Source: Tetrapyrgos nigripes (lineage: Eukaryota; Basidiomycota; Agaricomycetes; Agaricales; Campanellaceae). From it: a stretch of DNA of 64,000 bases. Numbering within the stretch: position 1 is the first letter of the stretch; every line of letters starts with the position of its first letter. The translations under genes were made by a program, and so were the position numbers. Positions 32,598-44,681 of this stretch are shown piece by piece. The notes below the pieces were generated by a model. It saw nothing but the letters and a program-made list of their open reading frames with translations, was not told where the DNA came from and searched no databases. The DNA is taken from positions 186,001-250,000 of the forward strand of contig JAACJM010000088.1 of NCBI GenBank assembly GCA_013368315.1. The letters are read 5' to 3'.

Positions 32598-34359
32598 CCT
32601 TTCGTGCAAATTTCGCCGTTTCGGGTCGAGGCCTGAACAATGTTGAAATCTGAAACTTGAGACCTCTTCTGCAATGAGAATTTTGAGATCGCCTCACCTA
32701 CTCTGAAAGGAAAAACTGAATGGCTTCCCGGGTGTACATAAAACTTTGCAAATGTCCTTGCAGACGAGATCGTTTGTCCAAGGGGTCAATTACGTCCCAA
32801 CCGTCCCAGTACGTCCCAGCCATTCATGGGAATGAAACGAAGTATATCATTGTCTGGTAGAAAAAAAGGGAACCAAAACGCCGGTTCTGAGCAAGCATGC
32901 CTCCTCGCTCATCCATGACGCGTTTTTGGACTTTGGAGAGGTCTGTCCAGCATGCATTTCTTCCCAAAGGAGATGCTAAGAGTTGTCTTGAATTGGACCA
33001 TTGACACTGTCCCAGCCCAGCCTTGCACGTTGTTTTGAATTTTCCACAGGAACGCGTTTTTGGTGATTTTCGGAGTTCACCGAGCCCATCTCGCTTAAAC
33101 TGCGCTGAAATATCACCGTGAGATAGGCCTGCGCAACATATGCCCGACAACGCACAGGTGGAGTGTCGCAAGCTTCTGATGCATGCATGTCCACTACATT
33201 AATCATCTGCAAGAAAGCAAAGAAGAGTCTGGGGCATTAGTATCTCGCTTCCTTCCTCGAAGGGCGAGCAGCGACGACTTACCATGCGCCTCTCGTTGCA
33301 TGTGAAAATTGTTGCTCGTGTGGCGTTTAAGAATCGCATACCCCCGTATACCGCGCGATTTCCGATATGCTCTAGTGCCCGAGTTGAACAAATTGACAGG
33401 TCCAAATCCAATTCCTGAGTTCCGAGTTTCATCTTGACATTTTCACTGAAATTAGCGAATAATGGCCGAGGGATGCAGAAGACAATTCTGGAGAGTAACA
33501 CGATGGATTTACATGAAAGGATGGACTCCGCCTTACTGCCGCCTTTCATCCTTCTCTCAGACTCATCGTCATCTAACCTTGCACACATCCCCATCTGCTC
33601 TTGGAGCTCCCGCTACCTGTCAGAAGCACCCATGATCCTCCCTTCAACCCGTATTCAGGCAATTTTCCGCTAAAGTATTCAAGTACAACGCGACCCTTAA
33701 ATTTCAAGCTCACAACCTTTAGGCTTCAATGATTCTTGGCATGTCAGCGTAATAGGGTGCATGACTCAATGGTGGAGACGCTGTAGATTGATTGGAGCAA
33801 CTAATTGTGACGCCTCATGCAGATTACACAAATTGATGTCTCCCAAGGGTGTAGCGAATAGTGACCTTGAAAACTGGTAGCTTGCCACCCTCTCGCTCGC
33901 CACCCCCTTGCTCTCTATATGTTGAAAAATTCTTGCTGACCTTTGAGTTGGGCTTCACATGAAAAATGTTCCTTGACATGGTGGTCGCAGCCGGAATCTT
34001 GCTGGAGCCAAACTGGAATATCATCTCATTCTGGGGATCTTCCTGTGAATCAATTGTTTAATAATGTCTTCGGGTGTACTGCGTTTCCCCGTTTTTCGAC
34101 ATATGCACAAGGCTTCAATTCTCCAATGAAATTCTATCACGCTAGCCAACGGCTGCGCCCAAGAATCCCGCTTTTCTCGTAAACAGTGTCTTCTATTCTG
34201 GGCCAAGCCATCTTATGTTGATCTTATGTGTTATGATTGACATCTGATGTATGTCGTACGATTCGGCTCAGACGGAGCAAAAAAATTTTGTCTTGCTGCA
34301 ATTCCGTTCGTTCCAAGGCTCAGATCCAGCCGCTAATCCAGCCGACCAGTCACAAAACG

Positions 34360-34367
34360 TATAAATA
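34360..34367 (+). promoter_or_regulatory. TATA box of hydrophobin 2
   Basis: TATAAATA 97 bp upstream of the start codon, in a block identical to that before hydrophobin 1. Confidence 0.75.
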
Positions 34368-34456
34368 CTCCAGCAAGATGCCCACTTTCTTCACTCGAAC
34401 AACCCACAGTCGTTCAAGTTCTCCGGTCCTTTCCAATCCAACAACTCTTTCTCATC

Positions 34457-34901
34457 ATGCAGTTCAAATTCCTCACCGTCGCTGCTCTTGCCTCCCTTGC
34501 GGCTGCCACTCCTCTTGAAGTTCGTCAAGCAGGTCAATGCAACACTGGCCCAATCCAGGTGAGCATTCGACGTTTCCTGATATCTGGTTGACCTCGATGT
34601 TGACGCTTTTCCTTCATAGTGCTGTAACAGCGTTCAGAGTTCCAACACCGGCCTTGTCTCAGGCCTCCTCGGATTGCTCGGCGTCGTTCTTGGTGGTGTC
34701 ACTGCCCAAGTTGGCGTAACATGCACCCCAATTACTGTCATTGGCGGTGGAGGAAACTCCTGCACTGCTCAGCCCGTTTGCTGCGAGAACAACAGCTTCA
34801 GTAAGGTCGCTTTCCCCTGTACCTTTGATCAGTATTGACGCTTTCTTCCTCTAGACGGCATCATTGCCATTGGCTGCAGTCCCATCAACATCAACCTCTA
34901 A
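34457..34901 (+). CDS. class I hydrophobin 2
   Basis: Three exons as in hydrophobin 1; 109 residues, opening MQFKFLTVAALASLAAA. The mature protein is the same as hydrophobin 1 except GPIQ before the CC pair. Exon 2 differs from hydrophobin 1 by about two silent changes and intron 2 by two bases, so the pair is recently duplicated or homogenised by gene conversion. Eight cysteines intact; TATA box conserved. Likely co-expressed with hydrophobin 1. Confidence 0.96.
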
Positions 34902-35321
34902 GCGCTCCGCTCCATCGCTCTCTTCATTGATGATATCTAGTTCTTGGTTGGACAATACTCAGTATCGACGTAGTCGGTTGGGTTGGACAGTTTAGTCTAT
35001 CCTTTGATATCTTTAATATATACATTCCTTGTGCTCCGAACCTTTTTGTGTGAGATGAGTTCGGTACTGCCATGCATACCGGCAACGAAGAACAACATTG
35101 TCGGTGTAAAAGACCAAACCATTCGACCTCGCCCTAACATGTGCGACATATCACTCAAAAAAAATCAACCACGGACTAGGCACAGAGAGGATTATATATC
35201 ATACCAAGTCTCGCGCAAGACACGTCGATCGTGCGTCGACATCGAATAGGAGGAAGCTATTGCCCACCTTACCTGACATAGGAAAAAGACGACTCTGCAG
35301 TTTGTTACAACATGAACATAG

Positions 35322-35701
35322 TGAACACTAAATAAAAGAGAAAAACGAGACACATAAGGATGACAGGCAACGATACACCCAGGCAAGACCCAGAGACGTA
35401 GCATGAAACCACTCATACATAGTATCCATACTCAGTAACCATTCGTTATTTTACGAACGCCAAAAATCTATAATTTTGCACTGAAAAGCATGATCCATAG
35501 AGGAATCCTTTCCTATGCTTGATTTCCTGCCAACGCAGCCGCCGAAGGCAAGCGCGCTTTCTACGACCAAACGGTTGACTTGGAGGCCCAACACGGTACG
35601 TTGATACCCAAAGCACGACGGAACGGCATCCAATAAGGGCGACAGGTGGGTGTGGCTAGCACGAGGAGACAACGAGTGAACAAGATCAATCTTCACGACC
35701 G
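35322..35701. other. intergenic, nothing recognised
   Basis: Between the end of duplication A2 and the stop codon of the EST1/SMG7-like gene. Confidence 0.5.
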
Positions 35702-38700
35702 CTACCCCACCCTACCCCAAGCAGATGACATAAATGGCTGATTCACCCTAGTCTCAGGCAGCACATACGGCGAATGAAGCCCTTGACTGGGAGACTTGGT
35801 AATAGGTATCCCAGAATTGTAATAGTTCTCGTGAACAGGCTGCTGCATGCTCACATCGGTATAGCCCGTATGATACAAGTTTTGGGGCTCCGATGGAAGA
35901 GTGGGTTCCAACGTAGGGACAGGTGAGGCATAACCAAATGGACCGGGGAAACCAGCGGCGTTTTGGGCATTACGACTTGGGAAGAGTTGTGCAGCTACAG
36001 ACGCCGAGGGAACCCTGTGATGATGCTGTGCGCTACCGCTGAAAGCGTCGGTAGAGATTGCAACAGGGGGTGCAGCAAAGCTGGTGGAAGGTAAACTCCC
36101 TGGCATATGCTGCTGAGACAACTGAGTTGACGTTGGATATGATCCCCAAATGGATGGTGAGTGTGTCAAGTCCTGGGATGAAACGTTGTGATGGTGCCCA
36201 AATGAATGCTGACTCACAGAACCAGTAGTGCCGGAAGGAAACCTCAGTTCGTCTTGCGAAGCAGACCAAATGCTATTTCCTGGTCTTTCACCAAATAGGA
36301 ATGTATTATTAGCTGGCGTTGGGACAGCTAGCGGTGGCAGAGGATCGGATGTTTTCCTGAGATTTTGAGGGAATTCGGCTCCACCAGAAGCACGAGAAGT
36401 GTTCAGGGACATGAAGCCAATCAAGAGATCTTTAGCTGTTGTAGGAGCCACACGTACAGCCGCGTTGGGCACCGTTAATGGTGATTTATTCGGCGATGGA
36501 ACTATTGCCCGAGCAGGAGACACCGATAACGGAGCAACTTGTGAGTTTATGGGCATAATTGCGGGGTTGACTGGACTTCTGGATGCCACATTGGGAACCG
36601 AGGGCCTGGGTGGCGCAATGGGTGAAGGCAAGACAGGCGACGTCACAGGAGAGGCTCTAGAGACATACGGACATCAGGTTAGTGTCATGTGAATATATGC
36701 TGCAAGCGTACCTCGGATTCCAAACAATTTCATCCTCTTCGTCCGAGTGATCCAAGTGTTCAAAGGCCTCTCGAACGACGTCATCATCATTCTTTGAAGT
36801 GATGGCAATGATGTCTTCATCTTCTACGATGGTTGGAGCAGCAACAGGGTCGCTACGGGAGAAGCTTGGAGACTGTAAACGTTGTTCACCCTTCTTGCTT
36901 GACTTGGAAGTCTTAGAACGCGAAGAGGAATGTACGCGGGTGTGACCGTTGGAGCCGTTGACAGTGTGTGAGTCCATGGGAATGGGGTGAACCTCCGCCT
37001 CGACTCCCTTCAGCACAAACTGATTCCCATACAAAGCAAGAGGAGAGTTCTGGAGAAAACATCATTACAATGACGATGACTGGGGAAAGAGTAAAAGCTC
37101 ACCTCGAGCCCAACGATGGCAGCACCATCACTCAACAAGTCCTTGATCCTCATCAACTGCACAACATTCGGATGTACTTCACTTTCCTCATGCGGTGCAT
37201 CATCAGTTTCACTTGCCCCATTCCCAGAATCGGCAAAGCGTTCATCCAGTGTAGCCTTCAACGGCAAAAAACCACGCATCTCGATATCCTCCTTCAACGG
37301 AAATACAGATGTCGGCAAATGATTCATCGGAAAAGTTCGAGAAAGAGCACGTAAAAACTCAGCATACTGCTTCCAGAATTCGATAGTGCAGGCAGAAGCA
37401 GGGCTGATAGAAGGTGGTGTGGACTTCTCGTCGGTGCCATCTGAGCCTGAGTCTGTCCCCGCCAACTCGGGATCAGACATACAATAGAGAAAGTTGGCTC
37501 GTAACCATTTGCTGGCAATCCTCAAAGCTGGTAGTATTCGCCTGAGCTCCACTGCGATCTTCTGTGCGAGGTCGCTATCTTCTCCATTTCCAGCGTCAAT
37601 GGGTGGTGGATCACGAAGAGCCTCGATGCCGACTTCCAATAGGGCACGATAAAGAGAAAGAAGATGCGTGAATATACGGGATTCAATGACTTTGCTGGAG
37701 AGAGTATGGCTTGCTGGAGATGAGATAACCTGCTCGCCATTGCTCTTGCCTCGGTGACCAGATGTCTGCCGCAGCATCCGGTGTGTCCAAAGTGCACCCT
37801 GAGCAACAACGATGATCTGAACGATCAGTTCCTCGGTTAGATGGCGCTCAGCAATGAGAGCATAAAAGTCTGCGAATAATTTGTCGGCTTGATTGAGGGT
37901 AGAAGCATCATTCCTACAAACCCATGGTTCAGTGTTGCATATGTTGGAAGAAAGAAGCACTCACTTCTTTCGACCCAATCTCCACAGTGCGTGCAAGACC
38001 ATCAACTTCTCCTTGAAAAGTTCGATCCTTACTTTTGGAACATTAGCGATATCAGGAGGGACAGTCACTCCTTCCTTGTTCTTCTTCACTTGTATCTCCA
38101 AAAACTTCTGAAGCGTCGTATTCAGATTTTCCAGCGCCGTGTCGTATGACTGGCGCAAGCACAATGCACGATAATAATGCAGAATCGCAGAGAACGTGTC
38201 TTTGGAGTAGTTTGAGAGGATAGCGAGCTGGTGAGACGGATTTCCTTCATGAGGGACAAGGTATTTGGCCTGCTCGTAACACTGTCTGGCTTTATCATAG
38301 TTCCTCGGTCTAGGCTGATCAAAGCCACCGCGTTTGTTCCGGGGCCTCCTTCCACCTGAAGCTGGGGCATCTTCATGCCCAGCACGAGGGCGACCACCAG
38401 ATTCATTATACAGTTCTCTGTACCGTGCTATGTCACCGAGGCAAATAAGCGCCTTGCCCAAAATCGCAATCCGAGTTTCACGCTGTTCTACAGTGGAGGG
38501 GACCAATGAAGCAGAATGATCACTGGAAGGGAACTGATAGTTGTTTCGCGGGTGACGGGGGGCCTCAGCATCCGGAGCAAATTCAACGTCGTCGGAAACA
38601 ATTCCGAGAGTTGCGAGAACAGGTTTAGCTTCCTCGAGAGCAAAGGCCTGTTGGAAACGGAGGACGAATTGGGTCCAAAACTTTTCTTCGTCGGCGAGAA

Positions 38701-39171
38701 ACTGACGGAATCGCTGTAGCAGCTTGCGATATTCGACCGGTCCGTGTGGACCATGGCGAGACTGGTTCTGTTGAGGTTGCTGCTGGGTCTGGCGCTGGAT
38801 GATACGATCGAGATGGGTGATTCGTTGTTTGTATTCGGAAATGAAAGCATAGGATGTCTGCATCCACAAGTGTGTCTCTGCATCTTTAGATTCCTTTGCG
38901 TAGGGGTGAACGAACAGTAGACTGAGGTAGCGCCGTCGCAAGCTGGGATGAAATTTGAGAAAAAGTAGCTCCTGACATTACTTGGCAACTCACTCTTTTC
39001 TTGGAAAATCTATCTCCTTGTCAAACGGCTCCTTAGTCTTCAACAACTCCTTCAGAGCAGCATGCTTCTCTTTAGCCTCTCTGCGAAGGTGTCAAATTAA
39101 CCCCTCGTATGAGAGCATTGCATCTAGAAATTGACATACCGGGCGATATCCGACGCAGACTGGTTAGACAT
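35702..39171 (-). CDS. EST1/SMG7-like TPR protein
   Basis: Starts MSNQSASDIAR (39171, the codon for Arg split by an intron), then EAKEKHAALKELLKTKEPFD and RRRYLSLLFVHPYAKESKDAETHLW. This N-terminal 14-3-3/TPR-like domain, followed by the EST1 DNA/RNA-binding domain (NYDKARQCYEQAKYLVPHEG, GNPSHQLAILSNY, YYRALCLRQSYDTAL), is typical of Est1/SMG5-7 proteins. LMVLHALWRLGRKK continues over an intron to the helical C-half, and the last 300 residues are Ser/Pro/Gln-rich and disordered. No PIN nuclease domain is seen, so SMG7 or Ebs1 type is likelier than SMG6. Role: nonsense-mediated mRNA decay or telomere maintenance. Confidence 0.85.
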
Positions 39172-39497
39172 GAAGGGTAGTCAGAGTCTCATTTCGAAAG
39201 TAGTGTTGAGCAGGTCACATAAGAGACGTGGGAAAATTGGTCTGTCAACAAATAGCCGCCAAAGAATCTCGGCCTAAGTCTCGCTCTAGCCTTCTTTTAG
39301 GCCATCGCACTTCTAGTGTAGCACTGTGATACATTATTGTACGACATGCTACATAGTACTTCTAGGATTAAGCTAATAAGTCCCTCTACTTGATGCAAAT
39401 CTATGCAGTCCAAGTCCAAGTCCAGTATACGCGGCTATAATAGATTATAGTGATCAGCCAAACGAAAGTCCAATTCTCTATAACCATCACCCGGTCT
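39172..39497. other. intergenic, nothing recognised
   Basis: Promoter side of the EST1/SMG7-like gene and 3' side of the alpha-amylase. No structure seen. Confidence 0.5.
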
Positions 39498-41555
39498 CTA
39501 CAACGCAATCGTCCCTATCATCAATGCAACAACCATCCCTACCCCAATCCCCAGACCTCTATGAATACTCGACGCAGCGTTACTACTACCCTTCTGACAG
39601 ACTCCTTGTCCCAAACTCTTCACCATCAAGACCTTGGGTTGTCCTGCACTCGCCTTCGCCTGAACAGTCCCATCGTTTCCTACTGTTACTTCGTCACATG
39701 TCAGGACATCGACTAACGTATCTCCGGGGGCGTAGGCTCCATTCCCACTGATGCCAGAACTAACACTAGCAGGAACAGTCCAATCAGTAGACGAGCCATC
39801 CCCACCACTCGTCAACAGCGTCAACATGGGGGGTTTATAAATCGCCAACGCTTGATCAGATTGAGCGTGAAATACCGCTTTAGTAGAGGTGTATTTGGGA
39901 TTGGCCGATATAGCCGCTTTTCTTGCAGCGTTGAGAGCGGTGATTTGGTTAAGGAGGGGTTTGTTTTGCGTGCTGTAGCCAGAAAGCCAGAGGCTGCAAA
40001 AATAGCGGTGCCATGGTCAGTCATAACAAGATTTCGTGGGGAAGCGCGCAGGGAAACAGAGAAGAGAAAGACAAAAAAAAAAAAGACTCACGCCTCCCTG
40101 TTCGCTGGATCTTCGCCACCTTGATACCCTTGCTCCTGCCCGTAATAAACAATTGGGATCCCATCATTGACAAAGACCCATGCCAGAGCATTCTTCACTA
40201 AGGCTTGATCTGAAGTCCGACTCTGTATCCTCGGTTGATCTTGATTCTCCACGAACGAGCCGAGGGCAAAAGGATCACGGTAGACGGATTGAGCCTGGAG
40301 AGCCATTTCGGCAATGTGGCTGACGTTACCGGAGGTGCCAGAAAGCGAAGAGGAGGTGAAGGCATTGAAGACGGCATAGTAGGTTGGGTAATCAAGAATG
40401 CCTGAGAGGACTTTGGTGTAAGGGGCAGCGTAGGTAGTGTTGCCGATGAGAACCTGAACATCGAGGTGGGATTAGCATGCATTGAAATTGAACATGGAAA
40501 ACAAAAAGAGAAAAAAACACGGAGTGGATACGGCCACATGTGCTTTGAACAGGAAGCACACACCTCGCCAACAGTATAAACCCCTGCAGCGTCTGAAAAT
40601 CCCTGCCAGAAATCCTGCCTGATATGCTTCACCGTATCGATCCTCAAACCGTCTATGCTGTACTCCTGTACCAATCCCTTAACCCAATTGTACATAATAT
40701 CCACATTCGTCGAATTCTCGGTATCCAAGTCGATCAAAGGTAGATTCGTATCCCCAAGCCAACATTGTTCAACTTCGGTTTGATTGTTATAGTCCGAGAT
40801 GAAACATTGGGGATGGAAGGATGATTGACCGCTGAAGGGTTGGAGAGTGTCGTAGTTGAAGGTCTCAGGGTAGACGGAGGTAGTGTTGGTGGGATTGGCG
40901 ACCAGGCTGTTAGCGTCAGTGTCAGTATATGAGCCAAACGCGTTGTAGTCAGAAGAAACGCACTGGTTGACGACGACATCAACCATGAGATACATGTTCC
41001 TGTCGTGTAAAGCCGAAGCAAGGCTCTTCAACTCGTCCGTTGTGCCGAAATGCGGGTTCAGGTTGTTGATGTTGGAGGGCCAGTATCTGCAGTACCAAAA
41101 ACGCGTCACGCGTAGGACATCGTCAGTCAAGCGAACTCGCCCAACAGAAAAAAGACAACAAAATGACCAGCAGAAGGTGTAGAGTAATACGCACCCGTGA
41201 TAAGCCTCACCCTGACCATTGGTCTGATTCACATTCTCCACAATGGGCGATATCCAAATGGCGTCAAAACCCATATTTTGGATGTAGTCTAGTTTGTTTA
41301 TGATTCCTGTATACGTTCCGCCACAGAATTTTTTTTGCAGAGGTGTCACAGTTGGGAGAAGAGCCATCCGCCATTGCGAATCTGTCTGTTACGACCTGGC
41401 GACGAAGAAAGAACTCTGCTTCAGCGAGTTGAGCGGTACGAGAAGCTCGCTTGGGAGCGCACCTGGTAGATCGATCTAGACTTCCAGTCGTCGGATGAAG
41501 CTGCAAAGACTACGGCTGGGCCCAGGAGAACGAGGGAGATAGCTAGAGAGCGCAT
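39498..41555 (-). CDS. GH13 alpha-amylase, GPI-type, with lesions
   Basis: Opens with a signal peptide, MRSLAISLVLLGPAVVFA. Blocks of Taka-amylase type follow: FCGGTYTGIINKLDYIQ, MGFDAIWISPI, LMVDVVVNH (His formed by splicing ca-c over an intron at about 40972-40916), CWLGDTNLPLIDLDTE, GLRIDTVKHI (nucleophile Asp), VYTVGEV (acid Glu), GIPIVYYGQEQGY and DPANREA. The C-terminus ends in a hydrophobic tail (GIGVGMVVALMIGTIAL) that suggests a GPI anchor, so the enzyme would act at the cell wall. Two oddities: an 8-A run near 41329-41336 puts CDTSA and KFCGGTY in different frames, and the conserved NHD of region IV reads NQD (FVENQDQPRI). It hydrolyses alpha-1,4-glucans if functional. Confidence 0.85.
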
Positions 41556-42159
41556 CGTTGGGATTCGGAGTGAAGGAAACAAAACGAGTTGCAGAGCTTT
41601 TATGGCAATTGTACGTGGCACTTCCAAAGTCTAGAAGACAGAGAAGGGCGGCTGCTCTTTGGTTCAGGTAATGCAAGAGTAAAAGGACGATTTGATTCCG
41701 AGCGCAAGAATAAACTTGAGAAACGAATGAATGTGTTGTTTGAATACAGGCTTCAAACTTTGGACTAGTCAGTCACTGGCAGTCCGGGTCGACCTGAAAA
41801 CGTCGGTGCCGCCTAGTAGTAGTGGCAGAAAGAAAATATATTTGCTGTCACTAGGCGTCGCGTAGTTAATGTTGCCAGTGCGGTCATCCAAGTCCGTTTT
41901 TTCTCGAAATGCCGGACGGCTAAACCGCCTTTTAAAGGCCAGTGCCTCCAGGCTCCAACTTCTTCGTCCACTCTTACCTGAGTTACCTCTACTTGCATCT
42001 TTTCAGCTCATACATATATATTCTATACAGGTTACTCCGTTCTTTCTGTATGTCGCTCGTTCAGTGGACACGCCCTGTTACTATTATGTAGACTGCCTTC
42101 ATTTGTACCTGAGCAGCGTTACCCGGGTACCGATGCTTCTCAGCGAATTGGGCTCTTCC
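41556..42159. other. intergenic, start of O-methyltransferase duplication
   Basis: No gene. From about 41890 it is homologous to the region from 43262 (CTCGAAATGCCGG, CTTGCATCTTTTCAGCTCAT), the shared 3' flank of O-methyltransferase copies 1 and 2. Confidence 0.55.
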
Positions 42160-43030
42160 TCACTTCCGCAGCGCAAAAAGAAATCCATCGTATCCTTTCT
42201 CTCCAACGGTTCCTATGGTCGACGCTTCTACATCCTGATCCCCTTTCAACATCTCCAGAAGTTCTCGCACACCTTCGACTGCAGGGTCTGATAGTGTCGG
42301 ATCGGCGACACGTCCCTGTCGTACTACATTGTCCACGATCTAGTAACGACATTATCAGCCTCATAGACATGTACACAGAATTGGTAAACCTACAATAACA
42401 CCCCCAGATTTGACCAGACGTTTAGCTTCCTTGAAATACTTGGTGTTGGATGGTTTGTCTGCGTCGATGAATATGAGATCAAACGGGACTTCTGGTTTCA
42501 TATTGACCATAGAGTCGTGAGCAGGACCAACAACGACCTTGCATTTGGAAGAAAGACCAGCCAGGGACAGATTTTCTCTGGCAATCTGGGCATTGAGTTT
42601 ACTATGATTTTGCAGGAATAGGTATTATTGGGTAGACACCTTTGCATGACTCTCATTAATCTCCAACGTCAGCAATTCGCCATCTTCAGGAAGTGCACGC
42701 CCTAGCCATATGGTCGAGTAGCTGTTGTCGTCTTGAAATGATTCAATGGAAAACAGGGACCTAATACTTACCCAGCGAGTGTCCCCACCTCTAAGATCCT
42801 CTTCGCATTGAAGGTCTGTGCGAGGAGGTATAAAAACTTCCCTTGAGCTTTGCTAACCGCGATGTCTGGAAGGCCATTGTCCGACGAAGTTTTGCGGACG
42901 GTGTCCAAGATTTCGTCTGATGGTATAAGAAAGGAATTGTGGTAGTGGTCAGACCGAATCCACGTTGCAGCGGACGTATCTGCGAGTATTGTGTTTTCCG
43001 GTAACACCTTGGACATTTCTTCAGCGATGA
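41890..43030 (-). repeat. O-methyltransferase tandem duplication, unit 1
   Basis: Homologous in the same orientation to 43262-44490, covering gene and 3' flank. Confidence 0.7.
42160..43016 (-). CDS. O-methyltransferase, CCoAOMT type (copy 1, intact)
   Basis: Starts MSKVLPENTILADTSAATW. Exons encode LEVGTLAGYSTIWLGRALP (SAM-binding loop, the Tyr after the splice), LTLEINESHAK, KVVVGPAHDSM, FDLIFIDADKPSN (metal-binding Asp), GGVIVIVDNVVRQGRV and the end GYDGFLFALRK. This is the metal-dependent, SAM-using O-methyltransferase family of catechol and caffeoyl-CoA substrates. About 220 residues, normal length. The natural substrate is unknown; in fungi these enzymes methylate phenolics. All motifs are intact, in contrast to the two neighbours. 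Confidence 0.88.
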
Positions 43031-43261
43031 AGGCCTTTGGTAGATGTACTGACTCCTGAGATAGCTCGCTAGTGTGCTAGAAAATTGCCGTGAACGGTTC
43101 TAGATGAACCGTGGGTAGGTAGCCAATCTCTTGGTGCTTCGTGCCCAAATCTCCAAATAAACCCGTTATATAACAAAGAAGACGAGGAGGTAGGGACCAA
43201 TACAGGTAGCTGTGAAGCGATGGTAAGAGGGAAAAGACTAGAGACGGCTCTAGCAACCGCG

Positions 43262-44490
43262 TAGGTTGTTTCTCGAAATGCCGGGCGGCTAAACTGCCTT
43301 GTGCCAGTGACTTCAACTTCTTCGTCGCAGTACGTCCACTCTTAGTACCTCTTGCATCTTTTCAGCTCATATTCATGTTATACTTATGTAGCTTTTGCGG
43401 TCCGGTGAATAAATTCATTCCTTCTTTCATATATATATTCTATACAGGTCACTCCGTTTTTTCTGGATATCGCTCATTCAGCAGTGGACACTCTCCTTCG
43501 TTTGTACGCTGAGCAGTGTTACTCGGGATGCTTCTCAACGACTTGGGCTCTCCCTCACTTCCGCAGCGCAAAAAGAAATCCATCGTATCCTTTCTCTCCA
43601 ACGGTTCCTATAGTAGACGCTTCTACATCCTGATCCCCCTTTAACATCTCCAAAAGTTCTCGCACACCTTCGAGTACAGGGTCTGATAGTGTCGGATCAG
43701 CGACACGTCCGTGTCGTACTACATTGTCCACAATCTGGTAACAACATTATCAGCCTCGTACGTATGTACAGAATAGGGACACCCACAATAACACCACCAG
43801 ATTTGACCAGACGTTTAGCTTCCTTGAAATACTTGGTGTTGGATGGTTTGTCTGCGTCGATGAGTATGAGATCAAACGGGACTTCTGGTTTCATATTGAC
43901 CATAGAGTCGTGAGCAGGACCAACGACGACTTTGCATTTGGAAGAAAGACCAGCCAGGAACAGATTTTCTCTGGCAATCTGGGCATTGGGTTTAGTATGA
44001 TTTTGCAGGAATAGGGGTTATTGGGTAGGGATACCTACCTTTGCATGATTCTCATCAACCTCCAGCGTCAGCAATTCGCCATCTTCAGGAAGTGCACGCC
44101 CTAGCCATATGGTCGAGTAGCTGTTGCCGTCTTGCAATGATTTAATGGAAAGAGGAACCTAATACTCACCCACCGAGTGTCCCCACCTGTGATAATGAGA
44201 TTAAGTCCAAGTGCGTATCTATTTGATACCTAGTCGTCTTTTACTCACCTCCAAAATCATCTTTGCCTTGATAGACTTCGCAACAAGCTGCAGAAACTTT
44301 CCCTCAGCTGGAGTAATTGCGATATCTGGAAGGCCATTGTCCAATGAAGTTTTGCAGACGGTGTCTAAGATTCCGTCTGATGGTATGAGAAAGGAATTGT
44401 GGTAGTGGTCAGACCGCATCCACTTTGCAGCAGATGTATATCCGCGAGTATTGCGTTCTCCTGTAACACCTTGGACATTTCTTCAGTGAT
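43262..44490 (-). repeat. O-methyltransferase tandem duplication, unit 2
   Basis: Partner of 41890-43030. Confidence 0.7.
43555..44478 (-). pseudogene. O-methyltransferase copy 2, N-terminal frameshift
   Basis: Very close to copy 1 in all exons (FDLILIDADKPSN, GGVIV, GYDGFLFALRK). Relative to copy 1, a two-base TA insertion near 44430 (GATATACATC versus GATACGTC) shifts the frame after about 12 codons. A downstream in-frame ATG (44419, MRSDHYHNSF) could still give a protein lacking about 17 residues, so loss of function is probable but not certain. Exon 3 structure also differs, with an extra splice after KAKMILEV. Confidence 0.7.
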
Positions 44491-44681
44491 GAAGGCCCTT
44501 TGTAGATGTCTGAGACAATTCGCTTTGCGGTGCTAGAAATTTCCTCGTCACATGGTTACGAACTTGTCGGATATCGTACTGAAGGCAGCTTGTTAACGGT
44601 TTCTAAGTGTAAGGACAAAAAGGTTGTGCACAATGTAGGATCTACTTCTTCATTCATTTCCGAAGAGCGTAGATAAAGCCG

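Larger units (their letters stand above)
31568..33518 (-). repeat. segmental duplication B2 (hydrophobin 4)
   Basis: Partner of B1 in tandem, about 100 bp away. Both copies read in the same direction. Confidence 0.75.
33768..35321 (+). repeat. segmental duplication A2 (hydrophobin 2)
   Basis: Partner of A1. It begins at AATGGTGGAGACG and ends at CAACATGAACATAG. It lacks the hairpin insertion of A1. Confidence 0.8.

Noticed and set aside
33199..33594. 131-codon minus-strand open frame upstream of hydrophobin 2
   Set aside because: Lies in the flank of duplication B2 without a counterpart frame in B1; likely chance.
40910..40980. Apparent loss of the second conserved His in the alpha-amylase (VVVNQC read-through)
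   Set aside because: A good intron (gtgcgt, branch CTAAC, acag) removes the segment and restores NH, so only the region IV change is reported.
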